64,000 bases of DNA from Avena insularis (GCA_023614405.1 CM042697.1:191331189-191395188), one strand, 5' to 3'; positions 22,653 through 36,194 are shown, counted from the stretch's first letter. Program-made: numbers and translations. The notes: generated by a model from the letters alone, not told the origin.

Positions 22653-22670
22653 ACACAGCTCTGATACCAC
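22653..22670 (-). other. tRNA-Met primer-binding site, Angela copy 1
   Basis: Element strand TGGTATCAGAGCTGTGTC, one base from the 5' LTR end. Confidence 0.9.
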
Positions 22671-22671
22671 T

Positions 22672-22779
22672 GTAGGGGTTCGTAGCATGGAAAAAAATTC
22701 TATCGCATGCAAACAAACAAGCCAATATCTATCTACTAGATTGTAGCAACGAGTCGATAGAGGAACTCACCCTCGAAGA
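22672..22779 (-). repeat. 5' LTR of Angela copy 1, first part
   Basis: Starts TGTAGGGGTTCG on + and stops at the insertion point of copy 2. It resumes at 31663-31668 after the GAAGA duplication. Confidence 0.93.
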
Positions 22780-24639
22780 TGTAGGGGTTCGTAGCATGGA
22801 AAACAAAAATTTTCTACCGCATACAAACAAACAAGCCAAGATCTATCTACTAGATTGTAGCAACGAGTCGATGGAATAACTCACCCTCGAAGATTCCAAA
22901 GTGTTTAACGAGAGCAGATTCTCGTGGGTGATGTAGTCGATTTTTCCGATCTCAAGATCGCGTAGACGATCCTTCGATTCCAAGGCGTTCAAGCGCTCCC
23001 CGCAATCGGTCACACGCTCGGTGATTGACGAAGACCTTCCTCTCCCTTGTTCCAAAGAAAATGGAGGTTGTAGCACTCTCTCGCGATTCCTAAAGACAAT
23101 CGTGGTACCGAGGTAGAGGAAATCCCGCAGGCTTCGCCTTAAGCCAAAGTAGTATGGTGGAGCTTATGAGAGAGGCTATTAGTGGTCTAGTAATTAGACA
23201 CACCAATTAGAAGGCTCTAAACCAATTAGAAGGCTCTAAACCGAAATAGCTCTAAACCGGGGTCTAGATCTAGGGTTTAGTTTAGAGGATAGGAAACTTG
23301 TGTGTAAGGAGGAGCCCTGCCTCCTTATAGGTGGGAGGGCTGGCCGGCCAAGGGAGGAGTTCCTCCCAAGTCGGCCTTGAGAGGTGCCGCCAAGGGAGGA
23401 ATTCCTCCAACTCGGCCTCCACCAATCCTCCTTTTCCCACTTCCCAAAATTGCGTTTGACTTTCAAACTAGCCGTTTGACTTTTCAATTTAGGATTTAAA
23501 TAAACCCTTTATTTTGGACAGCAAGAACACCTAGTACATGATGCAATCATTCCAATATGTAATGACACATTCATGTACCCTTCCCTCCGAGTGCTTGACA
23601 TTCCGACCTTCTAGAATGTTCCCGATGAAAACACCTAATCATTCCGCCTACTCAAACGGGACTTTCCTTATATGAATCTTATTCTCCGACCATTCCGGAT
23701 CACCTCGTGATATCCGGATCCCATCCGAGACTCGAACAACATTCGGTCTCTTTCTCATAATACCATAACTACTCAAACAACGTCAATCCTTATGTGTCTC
23801 CACGGTTCGTGAATTATGCGGACATGATCGAGACACTTCTCGAACAATAACCAATAGAGGAATCTGGAAATTCATATGGTTCTACATATTTCTACGATTA
23901 CTTTGCGATCGAATGAACCACTTACATACGATACCAATTTCCCTTTATCTCACGATATGTTACTTATCCGAGGTTATGATCGCTTGATCTCTCGCATACC
24001 TAGTTCATCCTCATCGATAAGTACTCTTTTCTCGCTCCTGATATGTGATCCCTTGTGACCAAGTCACATGCTTGCAAGCTAATTGGATGACATTTCACCG
24101 AGAGGCCCGAGAATATCTATCCGTCATGTGGATGGACAAATCCCACTCTTGATCCATGTGTTTCAACCAATACTTTCCGAACACTCAATGCCACCTTTAT
24201 AGCCACCCTGTTACGGTGTGGTGTTTGATGACATCAAAGCATCCATCCAGTAAAGGTGATATGCATGATCTCATGGTCGAAGGAATTAGGTTACTATGTA
24301 TCAGAAAGCATATAGCAATTTGAACTATTTAAATGACTTGATCTTTATGCTACGCTTGTCTATAGGAGTATGTCCACCATATCATTCTCCTAACGATATG
24401 ATCTTGTTGTTGATAACATCTCAATGTTCATGATAGGGAAACCACAATCATCAATCAACCAACAAGCTAGTGAAGTATAGAGGCTATACTAGGGACTTCA
24501 AATTAAGTTTACAAATCACACAAGTATTAATGATTTCCTTGTTAATACTATTATAGCATGAATGTAAACATTTATCATAAACACAAAGATATATAATAAT
24601 AACTACATTTATTATTGCCTCTAGGGCATATCTCCAACA
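22780..24639 (-). repeat. 3' LTR of Angela copy 2
   Basis: 1860 bp, TGTAGGGGTTCG...CTCCAACA. Compared with 29784-31662, runs such as GGGG, CCCC, GTGTGT and TATATA are shortened by one unit, including the TATA box near 23318. Confidence 0.95.
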
Positions 24640-24651
24640 GTCTCCCACTTG
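24640..24651 (-). other. Polypurine tract of Angela copy 2
   Basis: Element strand CAAGTGGGAGAC next to the 3' LTR. Confidence 0.85.
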
Positions 24652-24673
24652 CACTAGAGTCATCTAATCTAGA

Positions 24674-26156
24674 TTACATGGTAATATACCGAACACCCAT
24701 GGCAGTTTGGTGTTGGTCATGTTTTGCCCTCGGGAGAGGTTTAGTCAACGGATCCGCCACATTCAGATCTGTGTGTACTTTGCAAATCTTTATATCCCCA
24801 TCCTGGATATGTTCTCGAATAGCGTGGAAACGCAGCTTGATATGCTTCAGCTTCTTGTGTGACCTTGGTTCTTGCGCATTGGCTATGGCGCCCATGTTAT
24901 CACAAGAGATAGACATTGGGTCCAGCGACTAGGAACCACACCCAGCTCTGTAATAACTCTTTCATCCATATCGCTTCTTGTGAAGCCTCCGGCAACCATG
25001 TATTCCGATTCAGTTGAAGATCTCGCCACAACGCTTTGCTTTGCACTCCTCCATTAATCGCTGCACCATTCAAAATAAATACGTATCCAGATTGTGATTT
25101 AGAATCATCCGGATCGGTGTTCCAACTAGCATCGGTGTAACCATTAACAACGAGCTGTTCATCACCTCCATAAGAAAGAACCATATCCTTAGTTCTTCTC
25201 AAGTACTTAAGGATGTTTTGATCATTGTCAATGATCCACTCTGGATCACTTTGATATCTGCTAGTTAGACTAACGAGATATGCGATGTCGGGTCTAGTAC
25301 ATAGCATGGCATACATTAGAGATCCTATGGCTGAGGCATAGGGAGTCTTACTCATCTTTTCTCTATCTTCTGCCGATGTCGGACTTTGAGTTTTACTCAA
25401 GGTCGACATAAACATGGGCAAGAACCCTTTCTTGCTATCTTCCATTCCAAACCTCTTTAGAACTTTGTCCAAATATGTACTTTGTGACAATGATATTTAT
25501 GCTTCGATCTATCTCTATAAATCTTTATGCCTAATATGTAAGGCTTCGCCAAGATCCTTCATTGAAAAACTATTATTCAAATATTCCTTGACACTATTAA
25601 GAAGGTCTACATCATTCCCAATCAACAATATGTCATCCACATACAGTATTAAGAATGCTACAGAGCTCCCACTCACTTTCTTGTAAACACAAGCTTCTCC
25701 ATAAGTTTGTATAAAACCAAAACTTTTGATTACCTTATTCAAAACGTTGATTCCAACTTCGGGATGCTTGCTTCAATCCATAGATGGACCGTTGAAGCTT
25801 GCATACCTTGTTAGCATCTTTAGGATCGACAAAACCTTTGGGTTGCATCATATACAACTCTTCATCAATGTCTCCATTGAGGAATGCTGTTTTGACATCC
25901 ATCTGCCATATCTCATAATCATAATATGCAGCGATTGCTAACATAATCCTTCACAGACTTTAGCTTCATCGTGAGAAAGTCTCATCGTAGTCAACTCCTT
26001 GAATTTGTCGAAACCCTTTTGCGACAAGTCGAGCTTTATAGACAGAACATTACCATCAAGATCTGCTTTCTTCTTGAAAATCCATTTGTTCTCGATACCT
26101 TTCGCCATCCTCGTAAGTCCACCAAAGTCCATACTTGGTTTTCGACATGGATCCAA
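24674..26156 (-). pseudogene. RT-RNase H remnant, Angela copy 2
   Basis: Four overlapping frames (25938-26156, 25735-25944, 25515-25742, 24900-25490) plus 24674-24916 together cover the same domains as copy 1, including LYVDDILLIGND near 25625 and TDASWNTDPDDSKSQSG near 25120. At least five small indels separate the pieces. Residues in the open parts are nearly the same as in copy 1, so frame loss is recent or artefactual. Confidence 0.9.
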
Positions 26157-27496
26157 TCTCGGATTTCATGGCTTCTTGCCATTTATTGGAATCGGGCTCA
26201 TCATCGCTTCCTCATATGTCTCGAGTCATCGGTGTTGTCCACCAACATGACATTCATAACGGAATCATACCAACTGGAGTGGTATGATTTCTCGCTGACC
26301 TCCGAGGCTCAGAGCAACTTCAACCAAGTTTCATGATCACCATCATTAGCTTCCTCTCTTATTGGTGCAGCACCACAGAACTTCTTCCGGTCGCGCTACT
26401 CGCAATTTCGAGAGAAGGTTCGACAACCTCGTCGAGTTCTACTTTCCTTCCAAATACTTCTTTCGAGAGAAATTCTTCTCTAGAAAGGATCCATTCTTGG
26501 CAACCTGAACATTTTACCTTCGGATCTATGATAGAAGGTATACCCAATAGTTTCCTTCGGTATCCTATGAAGACGATTTTTCCGCTTTGGGTTCAAGCTT
26601 GTCCTACCGTAACTTCTTTACATAGGCTTCAGATCCCCAAACTTTAAGGAACGACAATTTAGGTTTCTTCCCAAACCATAATTCATATGGTGTCGTTTCA
26701 ACGGATTTAGATGGTGCCCTATTTAAAGTGAATGCGGCTGCTTTCTAATGCATAACCCCAAAATGATAGTGGCAAATCTGTAAGTGACATCATAGAACGA
26801 ACCATATCTAAGAGAGTTCGACACGACGCTCGACACACCATTACGCTGTGGTGTTCCCGGCGGTGTCAATCATGAAAGTATTCCACATTTCTTTAAATGC
26901 TCGCCAAACTCAGAATTTAGATATTCACCTCCACGATCGTAACGTAGAAATTTAATCTTCTTGTTACGTTGATTCTCTACCTCACTTTGAAACTCCTTAA
27001 ACTTCTCGAAAGTTTCGGACTTATGTTTCATGAAATAGATATACCCATATCTACTCAAGTCATCCGTGAAGGTAAGAACATAACGATAACCATCACATGA
27101 TGCTACACTCATTGGACCACACACATCGGTATGTATGATTTCCAATAAGTCTCAAGCTCGCTCCATTATACCAGAAAATGGAGTTTTAGTCATTTTACCC
27201 ATCAGACATGCCTCGCATCTTTCAAGTGATTCAAAATCAAGTGATTCAAGAAGTCCATCGGAATGGAGTTTCTTCATACGTTTCACTCCAATGTGACCAA
27301 GACGACAGTGCCACATATAGGTCGAGTTATCGCTTGATTTCAATCGTTTAGCTTCAATGTTATTAATATGTGTATTTCTACTATCGAGATTCAACAAGAA
27401 TAGACCATCTATCAAAGGTGCATGTGCGTAAAACATATTACTCATATAAATCGAACAACCATTATTCTCGGATTTAAACAAGTAACCGTCTCGCAA
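26157..27496 (-). pseudogene. Integrase remnant, Angela copy 2
   Basis: 27496-27152 carries the zinc domain (WHCRLGHIGVKRMKKL, CEACLMGK). 27145-26870 carries the first catalytic part (HTDVCGPM) and the second block changed to LRYDRGGEYLN, so the usual HSD reads RYD. The remaining core and hinge down to 26157 are frameshifted in several places. Confidence 0.87.
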
Positions 27497-27659
27497 TAAA
27501 CAAGATCATGATATAATGTTCATGCTTAACGCAGGCACCAAATAACAATTATTTAAGTATAAAACTAATCCCGATGGTAGATGAAGAGGTAGCGTGCCGA
27601 CCGCGATCACATCAACCTTTGATCCGTTTCCTATGCGCATCGTCACCTCGTTCTTCACT

Positions 27660-28603
27660 AGCTTCCGTTTATTCTCGCAGCTCTGCTTTGAGTTACAAAT
27701 ATGAGCAAATCAACCAAAGATCAAATACCGTGCACTACTACGAATACTAGTGAGATACACATCAATAACATGTATATCGATATACCTTTCTTCTTGATGT
27801 TGCCGTTCTTCAAATCCGCCAAGTACTTTGGGCAATTCCGCTTCAAAGGACCTTCTCCCTTGGTAAAGAAAGCACTGGGCAGGCTTAGGTCCAGCCTTGG
27901 TCTTCTTCGTCGGCGTGGTAACTTTCTTACCACCCTTCTTGAAGTGTCCCTTTTGCTTAGACTTGCCTTTCTTGAATTTGGTGGTCTTATTGACCATCAA
28001 CACTTGGTGCTCTTTCTTGATCTCCACTTCGCAGATTTTAACATAGCAAATAGTTCGCAACTCTTTGTTCATGTTCGCATGTTGTAGTTCATCACAAAGT
28101 TCTTGTAACTTGGTGGTAGTGATTGGAGGATGCGTAAACCCCCAAAGTATTAGGAATCACTATACCCAAACTTTGAAGTTTATTTATGCGTGCACATCTT
28201 AAGCACATGCTCACCGACGAGCTACCCTCTTCCATCTTGCGGTTAAAGAACTTTTCGAAGCTTCATAACTTTCAATTGCCGCATGAGTCTCAAAGATTAA
28301 TTTGAGATCCTCGACCATATCATATGGATCGACTCTTCAAACCTTTTCTCAAGCTCCGATTCTAAACCATACAAGATAGCACATCGAACTATGGAGTACT
28401 GATTCTTCCGAGCGAGGTAACCATTCTTTACTTCATCGGTAGCATCACCGCAGTGGGTCACCTAGCGTGCATCCAAAGACATAGGTCAAATTACCAAATG
28501 TGAGGACAATCCTCAAATTGGAACCAATCCGCCAAGTTGCTTCCATTGTTTTTCAACTTTTCTTTCTCTAGGAACGCATTAAAATTGATGGTAGGGCTGC
28601 CAT
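27660..28603 (-). pseudogene. Gag remnant, Angela copy 2
   Basis: The gag ATG is at 28603 (MAALPSILMRS-type frame, matching copy 1 after one-base differences). The Lys-rich part TTKFKKGKSKQKGHFKKGGK lies near 27990-27930. The zinc knuckle seen in copy 1 is broken by small deletions around 27870-27845. Several indels; no complete domain. Confidence 0.82.
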
Positions 28604-29765
28604 TGATCTACAACATATTTGCAATAGTTTAGACTAAGTTTATGACAAATTGAGTTCAAATTAATTAATGAAATTAAACTATGTGAACTCCCACTCAAAA
28701 CAACATCCCTCACATTGTTTTAGTGATCACACGAACCAAATCCACTACATCAACACCGATCATCACGAGAGTTGATATAGTTTTAATGGCGAACAATCAT
28801 CATGTTCATCATATCTACTATATGATTCATGCTTTACCTTTCGGCGATCCGTGTTCTGAGGCCATGTCTGCATATGCTAGGCTCGTCAAGATCAAACCTT
28901 AGCTACCGTGATAAGCAAATTTGGCTTTCTTACGTTGTATTCACCCGCGGAATCAAAGACACCCGATCATCACGTGGTGCTTCGAAGCAGCAAGCTTTGG
29001 CAACGGTGCATACTAAGGGTGAACACTTTAGAACTTGAAATTTATGTGCATGAGGGATCATCTTATAATTCTACCGTCGTCTACTAAGCAATACAAGATG
29101 CATAAAGGATTAACATCACATGCAATTCATAATATGTGATATGATATGGCCTTTCTTCTTTGTGCTTCCGATCTCCATCTTCAAGCACGAACATGATCTC
29201 CATCATCACCGCATAGCATCAAGGTCAATGACGCTTCTTCATGGTTGTCGCCCACCAGCTTCAACTATTACAACTATTTTGAATAGACACTTGGTCTTAA
29301 ATGTAAATTAAAGACAACCATATATTCCGCCGTTGCCAACTTACAATAAGGAACATTGCATACATCAAATATAATCACAATCATGGCCATATCAATTCAC
29401 TTCTCACCCCTGCAAAACATAGTTAGACGATTGTAATTTCTTTGCATATTTTACGTGGTTTGGGGCTTTCAATAATTGTCTTTCTAACTTACGAACAAGA
29501 ACCACAACATTGATACTAGCATTGTTGATCACCCGTTGTAAATTGGATCTTTACTATGCTAGGAGAAACAGCACCATAAAGCCACTTATGCAATATAAAT
29601 TGCATGTCAAGCGTGGAGCAAGTCTCATGAACGATGTCATGTAAGGTTAGCCCGGCCGCTTCATCCCAACATACCGCAAGATGCAAAGTACACAAAAGCA
29701 ATCTACAATAAAGCATCAACGCCCACAATGACCATTGTGTTCTACTCGCAACAGATCTACATATA

Positions 29766-29783
29766 GACACGGCTCTGATACAC
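29766..29783 (-). other. Damaged primer-binding site, Angela copy 2
   Basis: Plus-strand CTCTGATACAC replaces CTCTGATACCACT of copy 1: one C and the first T of the LTR are missing. Confidence 0.75.
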
Positions 29784-31662
29784 GTAGGGGTTCAGAGCAT
29801 GGAAAACAAAAATTTCTACCGCATACAAACAAACAAGCCAAGATCTATCTACTAGATTGTAGCAACGAGTCGATGGAATAACTCACCCTCAAGATTCCAA
29901 AGTGTTTAACGAGAGCAGATTCTCGTGGGTGATGTAGTCGCACTCTTCCGATCTCAAGATCGCGTAGACGATCCTTCATTGCCAAGCGTTCCCTAGCGCC
30001 TCAATCGGTCACATCGCTCGCATTGACGAAGACCTTCCTCTCCTTGTTCCAAAGAAAATGGAGGTTGTAGCACTCTCCTCGCGATTCCAGCAAAGACAAC
30101 GGCGTGGGAGGTAGGGGAATCCCGCAGGCTTCGCCTTAAGCCGGAAGTAGTATGGTGGAGCTTATGAGAGAGGCTATTAGTGGTCTAGTAATTAGACACA
30201 CCAATTAGAAGGCTCTAAACCAATTAGAAGGCTCTAAACCAAATAGCTCTAAACCGGGGTCTAGATCTAGGGTTTAGTTTAGAGGATAGGAAACTTGTGT
30301 GTGTAAGGAGGGGAGCCCTGCCCCTCCTTATATAGGTGGGAGGGCTGGCCGGCCAAGGGGAGGAGTTCCTCCCCAAGTCGGCCTTGAGAGGTGCGCCGGC
30401 CAAGGGGAGGAATTCCCCTCCAACTCGGCCTCCACCAATCCTCCTCTTTTCCCACTTCCCAAAATTTCCGTTTGACTTTCAAACTAGCCGTTTGACTTTT
30501 CAATTTAGGATTTAAATAAACCCTTTATTTTGGACAGCAAGAACACCTAGTACATGATGCAATCATTCCAATATGTAATGACACATTCATGTACCCTTCC
30601 TCCGAGTGCCGGACATTCCGGACCTTCTAGAATGTTCCCGATGAAAACACCTAATCATTCCGCTACTCAAACGGACTTTCCTTATATGAATCTTATTCTC
30701 CCACCATTCCGGATCACCTCGTGATATCCCGGATCCCATCCGAGACTCCGAACAACATTCGGTCTCTTTCTCATAATACCATAACTACTCAAACAACGTC
30801 GAATCCTTAAGTGTGTCTCCCTACGGTTCGTGAATTATGCGGACATGATCGAGACACTTCTCCGAACAATAACCAATAGAGGAATCTGGAAATTCATATG
30901 GCTCCCACATATTTCTACGATTACTTTGCGATCGAATGAACCACTTACATACGATACCAATTTCCCTTTGTCTCACGATATGTTACTTATCCGAGGTTAT
31001 GATCGCTCGGTATCTCCGCATACCTAGTTCATCCTCATATCGATAAGTACTCTTTTCTCGCTCCTGATATGTGATCCTTGTGACCAAGTCACATGCTTGC
31101 AAGCTAATTGGATGACATTTCACCGAGAGGGCCCAGAATATCTATCTCATGTGGATGGACAAATCCCACTCTTGATCCATGTGTTTCAACCAATACTTTC
31201 CGAACACTCAATGCCACCTTTATAGCCACCCTGTTACGGTGTGGTGTTTGATGACATCAAAGCATCCATCCAGTAAAGGTGATATGCATGATCTCATGGT
31301 CGAAGGAATTAGGTTACTATGTATCAGAAAGCATATAGCAATTTGAACTATTTAAATGACTTGATCTTTATGCTACGCTTGTCTATAGGAGTATGTCCAC
31401 CATATCATTCTCCTAACGATATGATCTTGTTGTTGATAACATCTCAATGTTCATGATAGGGAAACCACAATCATCAATCAACCAACAAGCTAGTGAAGTA
31501 TAGAGGCTATACTAGGGACTTCAAATTAAGTTTACAAATCACACAAGTATTAATGATTTCCTTGTTAATACTATTATAGCATGAATGTAAACATTTATCA
31601 TAAACACAAAGATATATAATAATAACTACATTTATTATTGCCTCTAGGGCATATCTCCAACA
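29784..31662 (-). repeat. 5' LTR of Angela copy 2
   Basis: 1879 bp, ends CTCCAACA. TATA box TATATAAGG on the element strand near 30326-30335. Begins GTAGGGG because the terminal T is absent. Confidence 0.95.
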
Positions 31663-31667
31663 GAAGA

Positions 31668-33474
31668 TTCCAAAGCAGTTAACGAGAGCAGATTCTCGTG
31701 GGTGATGTAGTCGTACTCTTGCCGATATCAATATCATGTAGACAATCTTTCCGGCGCTGAGTTCCGGAAGCGCTTCCGTAGTCGGTCACACATTCGGTAC
31801 TCGATGAAGACCTTCCTCTCCCTTGTTCCAGCAGGCAGCGGAGGTTGTAGTACTCTCCTCGCGATTCCCTGCAACACGACGGTGTGGTGTCAGAAGTAGA
31901 GGGGAGATCCCGTAGGGCTTCGCCTTAAGCCGGTGCGAGTATGGTGGAGCAAGAGTGGTGCCTTGGCGATCTAGGGTTTAGAAGCACCAAGGGGGGAAGG
32001 CTTGGCCGGCGGCTAGGGTTTTGAGAAAACCCCCAACTCGCCGAGTTGGTGGTGCCCTCGGTGGCGGCGGTGGCTCAAGGAGGTGGTGGCGCCGATGGCT
32101 TGGGGTTAGGGTTTTGGGTGTGAGGGGTAGGGGGCGCCCTACCCCTCCTTATATAGGTGGAGGGTGGCCGGTTGGGAGGAGGGAGTCCTCCCCCAACTCG
32201 GCCTCCTTGGCGGCGGGTGGAGGAGGAACCTCCCAAGTAGGTTTCCTACTCTCCCTCCACCAAGCAAACTTGTCGTTTGACTTTTTCAAATTGGCGTTTG
32301 ACTTTCAAACTAGGATTTGATTTCTCCCTTTATTTTGCCTAGCCAAGTGACCTAGTACATGATGCAACCATTCCATATTGTTATGACACATTCATGTACC
32401 CTTCCCCTCCGGAGTGCCGGACCTTCTGGACCCTTCTAGAACATTCCTCGTGAAAACACCGAAATCATTCCCCAACTCCGAAACAGGACTTTCCTTATAT
32501 GAATCTCATTCTCCGGACCATTCCGGATCTCCTCGTGATATCCCGGATCCCATCCAAGACTCTGAACAACATTTGTTCTCTTACTCATCATTCCATAACT
32601 ACTCAACAACATCGAATCCTTAAGTGTGTCTCCCTACGGTTCGTGAATTACGCGGACATGATCGAGACACTTCTCCGATCAATAACCAATAGAGGAATCT
32701 GGAAATTTCATATGGCTCCCACATATTTCTATGATTACTTTGCAATCGAATGAACCACTTACATACGATACCAATTTCCCTTTGTCTCACGATAGTTTAC
32801 TTATCCGAGGTTTTGATCGTCGGTATCTCTGCATACCTAGTTAACCTCGTTACCGATAAGTACTCTTTTCTCGTTCCCATGATATGTGATCCCTTGTGAG
32901 CCAGTCACATGCTTGCAAGCTAATTGGATGACATTCCACCTAGAGGGCCCAGAGTATATCTATCCGTCATATGGATGGACAAATCCCACTCTTGATCCAT
33001 GTGCCTGAACCCATACTTTCCAAACACTCAATGCCACCTTTATAGCCACCCAGTTACGGTGTGGTGTTTGATGTCATCAAAGCATCCTTCCGGTGATGGT
33101 GATTAGCATGATCTCATGGTCGAAGGAATTAGGTTACTATGTATCAGAAAGCTTATAGCAATTGAACTATTAAAATGACTTGATCTTTATGCTACGCTTA
33201 TCTATAGGAGTATGTCCATCATACCATTCTCCTAATGACATGACCTTGTTATTAACAACATCTCAAATGTTCATGATCAAGAAACCATGATCATCTATTG
33301 ATCAACAAGCTAGTATTATAAAGAGGCTTTACCAGGGACTCTAATTTAGTTTACAAATCACACAAGTATTAATGTTTCTGGTTAATAATGTTATAGCATG
33401 AATGTAAACATTTATCATAAACACAAAGATATAATAATTACATTTATTATTGCCTCTAGGGCATATCTCCAACA
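31668..33474 (-). repeat. 5' LTR of Angela copy 1, second part
   Basis: Resumes TTCCAAAGCAGTTAACGAGA after the duplication and runs to CTCCAACA. With 22672-22779 it gives about 1.9 kb, matching the 3' LTR length. TATA box at about 32147-32156. Confidence 0.94.
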
Positions 33475-33479
33475 CTACA

Positions 33480-36179
33480 AGTGGGGGTAAACACTAATGA
33501 AGGGTGGTAAACAAGTGTGAAATAGCTAAGTTCAATCTCATGCCTCAGGATGACATCAAGATTTATCTAACTTAGGTCAAGTTTTATGCTCTTTATGCTA
33601 CGTTTAGATATCCTTCTAAATATCTACCAGTCATCAAGTAAACTCTAAGAGAGAGATTTGATAAAGAAATAAAATACTAAGATTGTAAATAAAACTGGGA
33701 TTTGGTATCCTCAAGGGAGTATAATCACATATGCTTAAGGCATCTAGTTTGCATAGTTGTCATGCAAGGGTTAACTTGCAAAGTTAATCGCTTGCTAAGA
33801 TATTAGTATAAGCTTGACTTGTGCGGAGCAGTGATGGAATTTCTCCTCGGCTTGTTCCTCGTAGTATCCTCCTTCCTCCTCATATCCTTGGTCGGTACTA
33901 GCGTCTATAAATAATTATGAGATACACAATCACCAAACAATACTTAACTATTTCTATTTATCACACCAAGGTTTTTACTAGATGATATAGGATCATCACA
34001 AGCATTACAACCATTAAGGCAAATAGTTTTATTTTCTTTATTTTAGAAAAGTAATTTCTACTCATTGAAAAACTACTTAAGTTTTAATATTCTCCAACTA
34101 AAACATGGGATATATTGACACATGTCATCACCACACATTTTAGTACATGAGAATGTGATTTAAAGTGGTTCTATTTTAATTAAATAAAGTGACTAGAAAT
34201 GCCTATGAGGCATTCTTTTATTACTTGATTATTATTTATGCAATTAAACTTATATATGTTTATATATTCTGAAAGGTATGGCTAAATGTGATTTTTGAGA
34301 GTTGGAATCAACTCAAAAGCTTTCATGGTTGAATTTTGAAAAATGTTTGAATGCAGAAAAGCTTATGTCTTGTTTGAATCGAGCTGGGTTGATTTTTGAA
34401 TCTAGGTAGAGAACTGAGTTTGAAACTAAAATAATAAATCTAAATTTGAATTAATGGGTTGCGCGGGAGGTTAACTGGGCCGGCCCACTACGCACAACGC
34501 GCACGCAGGCTGGTTAAGTGGCTGTCCCCACTCGTCAGTGAGACAGAGGGGTGCGAAGCGGTATGGGGGGATGTGGACCACATGATCAAGCTTTAATCCT
34601 ACGACTGTTGTTCATCGTCCACGTCGGGCAACGTCGGCGAGACAGAACCCTAGCGCAGCCAGTGGGGGGTTGTTGGAGGCTCACCAGGGCTCAGGCGATG
34701 GTCGGTGATGGGGGCGAACGACGAAGTCGACGACGGCGATCCTCCTGGTACCGACAGCTTCTCCTGGGGCGGATCCAATCGACGGCGCCCTTCTCCAAAT
34801 TCGACAGATCTGTTGCTCGCCTTGCTCCGGGAGTGAGGTGGGGTGCTTCTGAGAGAGAGGGGAGTAAGATGGTGTGAAGAATTCGTGCTGGGGTGGCCTC
34901 TATTTATAGTGCCTGAAGGGGACCGAATGGAGCGGGCTGAGCTCGTCGGTGTCATCGTCACAGCAAGCTAAAGTCATGGGCGATGATAGGGGGCGGTGTT
35001 GTGTTCCCCGGTGAAGCTCAACAGCATGGCTATGCAGCGTGGGATGGTGTGAAATGGTCAGAACGTCTCGGCGCTCTGTGCGGGTTCGACGGTGGTTTTA
35101 ATGGCACACAACATCTACGGTCCGCGTGGCGGCGAACGGGCATGTCTGCGGTGTTGTTGGGGTGCTGGCGATCCTTCTTGCACGCGGCGAGGGCGGCGCA
35201 CGGTCTATGGGCGTGTGTCGCGGGTGACACTCTGGCACGCTCTCGGCTCACTCGCAGAGAGGCTTGGCATGCTCGGGCTATGTGGTCTAGGGGCTGGCAG
35301 TGCTCGAGGCTTGGACAAGGGGTGGCGGTGGACGGTGGAGAGTGTCCCAGACATGCTTGCTAGGCTTGGTGCTTCTCCTAGCTTGCTGTCGACATGGGGG
35401 TGGCAAGTTAGGCTCGACATGGTCACCATTGATGGATATGGCATGCTCACAGTGGTGCTAAAGCTTGTTAATTGGGCTAGATCATCTACTGAGAGTGTAG
35501 TGTGAGCTATAGAGGGAACAAGTTAGGCCAAATTCACTGCTCACAATAGTTTTTGTGGTTTGTTTGTTTGGTGATTACAAGGTGTCTGATGAAATGGCCG
35601 AAAGAGATTCAAATTTGAATCTTTGAATCAAACTTTATGGGTGTGCTAGTTACATACTAGGGAGTCTCTGATTAGTTGGAAAGTTCAAGTGGAATTTGTT
35701 TGGTTGGTTTTTGAAAAAAGGGGGTGATCTTCACATATGAATCAGATTCAATTTTGAATGTGATTTGAATCAAGTTGCCAAATGTTTCTGCAAGTTTGAA
35801 AGGTGGGCTTTGATTCACTTTTACTTGGTATTGCAAGGGGTGAAAAGAAATGGAAAAGTTTCTGTTTGAAATCTTGGACTAGAAACACTCAAAGTGGCCT
35901 AGTGAGCAAGATTGGCAAAACTGACCATTTGCTTTATTTGTTTTGTTTTTGATTTTCTCTACATTTGTTTATGCTTGGAAATGTTTTAGATGATGTTGGT
36001 TTCACCTTTAAACCATTCCTTGCTATTTAGATCAATCACACAAGTCCATTCATGCATTCACACAATCATCACATACACACATGTATTCATAAAGATTTGA
36101 ATTAACAAAAGTTTTTGTTAACCCTAATTTTGGTGATTGGGATTTGGTAATAATTGTTCAACATTTTTGGGATGTTACA
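33480..36179 (-). repeat. 3' LTR of Tekay-like element, second part
   Basis: Resumes AGTGGGGGTAAACAC and ends GGGATGTTACA. It matches 56235-59077 but lacks about 120 bases present near 57140-57260 there. A conserved TATA box is at 34899-34909. G+C-rich open frames (for example 35092-35505 on +) are not regarded as genes. Confidence 0.92.
34899..34909 (-). promoter_or_regulatory. TATA box in Tekay-like 3' LTR
   Basis: Element strand ACTATAAATAGAGG around these bases; the same sequence occurs in the 5' LTR at 57799-57809. It fits the plant TATA consensus. Confidence 0.65.
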
Positions 36180-36181
36180 AA

Positions 36182-36194
36182 CCTTCCCTCCTTA
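36182..36194 (-). other. Polypurine tract of Tekay-like element
   Basis: Element strand AAGGAGGGAAGG, two bases from the 3' LTR. Confidence 0.75.

Larger units (their letters stand above)
22780..31662 (-). mobile_element. Angela/WIS/BARE-type Ty1/copia element, copy 2
   Basis: A complete 8.9-kb element inserted in the 5' LTR of copy 1, same orientation, with a perfect target duplication GAAGA (22775-22779 and 31663-31667). About 460 bases at the element-strand start of its two LTRs (24180-24639 and 31203-31662) look identical, so it is very young. The G/C-richer parts of the same LTRs differ by many one- to four-base indels, and coding is shattered by similar small indels. Confidence 0.95.
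15562..33474 (-). mobile_element. Angela/WIS/BARE-type Ty1/copia element, copy 1
   Basis: On its own strand it begins TGTTGGAGATATGCCCTAGA and ends ACGAACCCCTACA, the termini of the Triticeae BARE/WIS/Angela family. A perfect target duplication CTACA lies at 15557-15561 and 33475-33479. Gene order gag-protease-integrase-RT-RNase H is Ty1/copia. Without copy 2 it is about 9.0 kb. The last 370 bases of the two LTRs differ by about nine substitutions (by eye). Confidence 0.95.
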
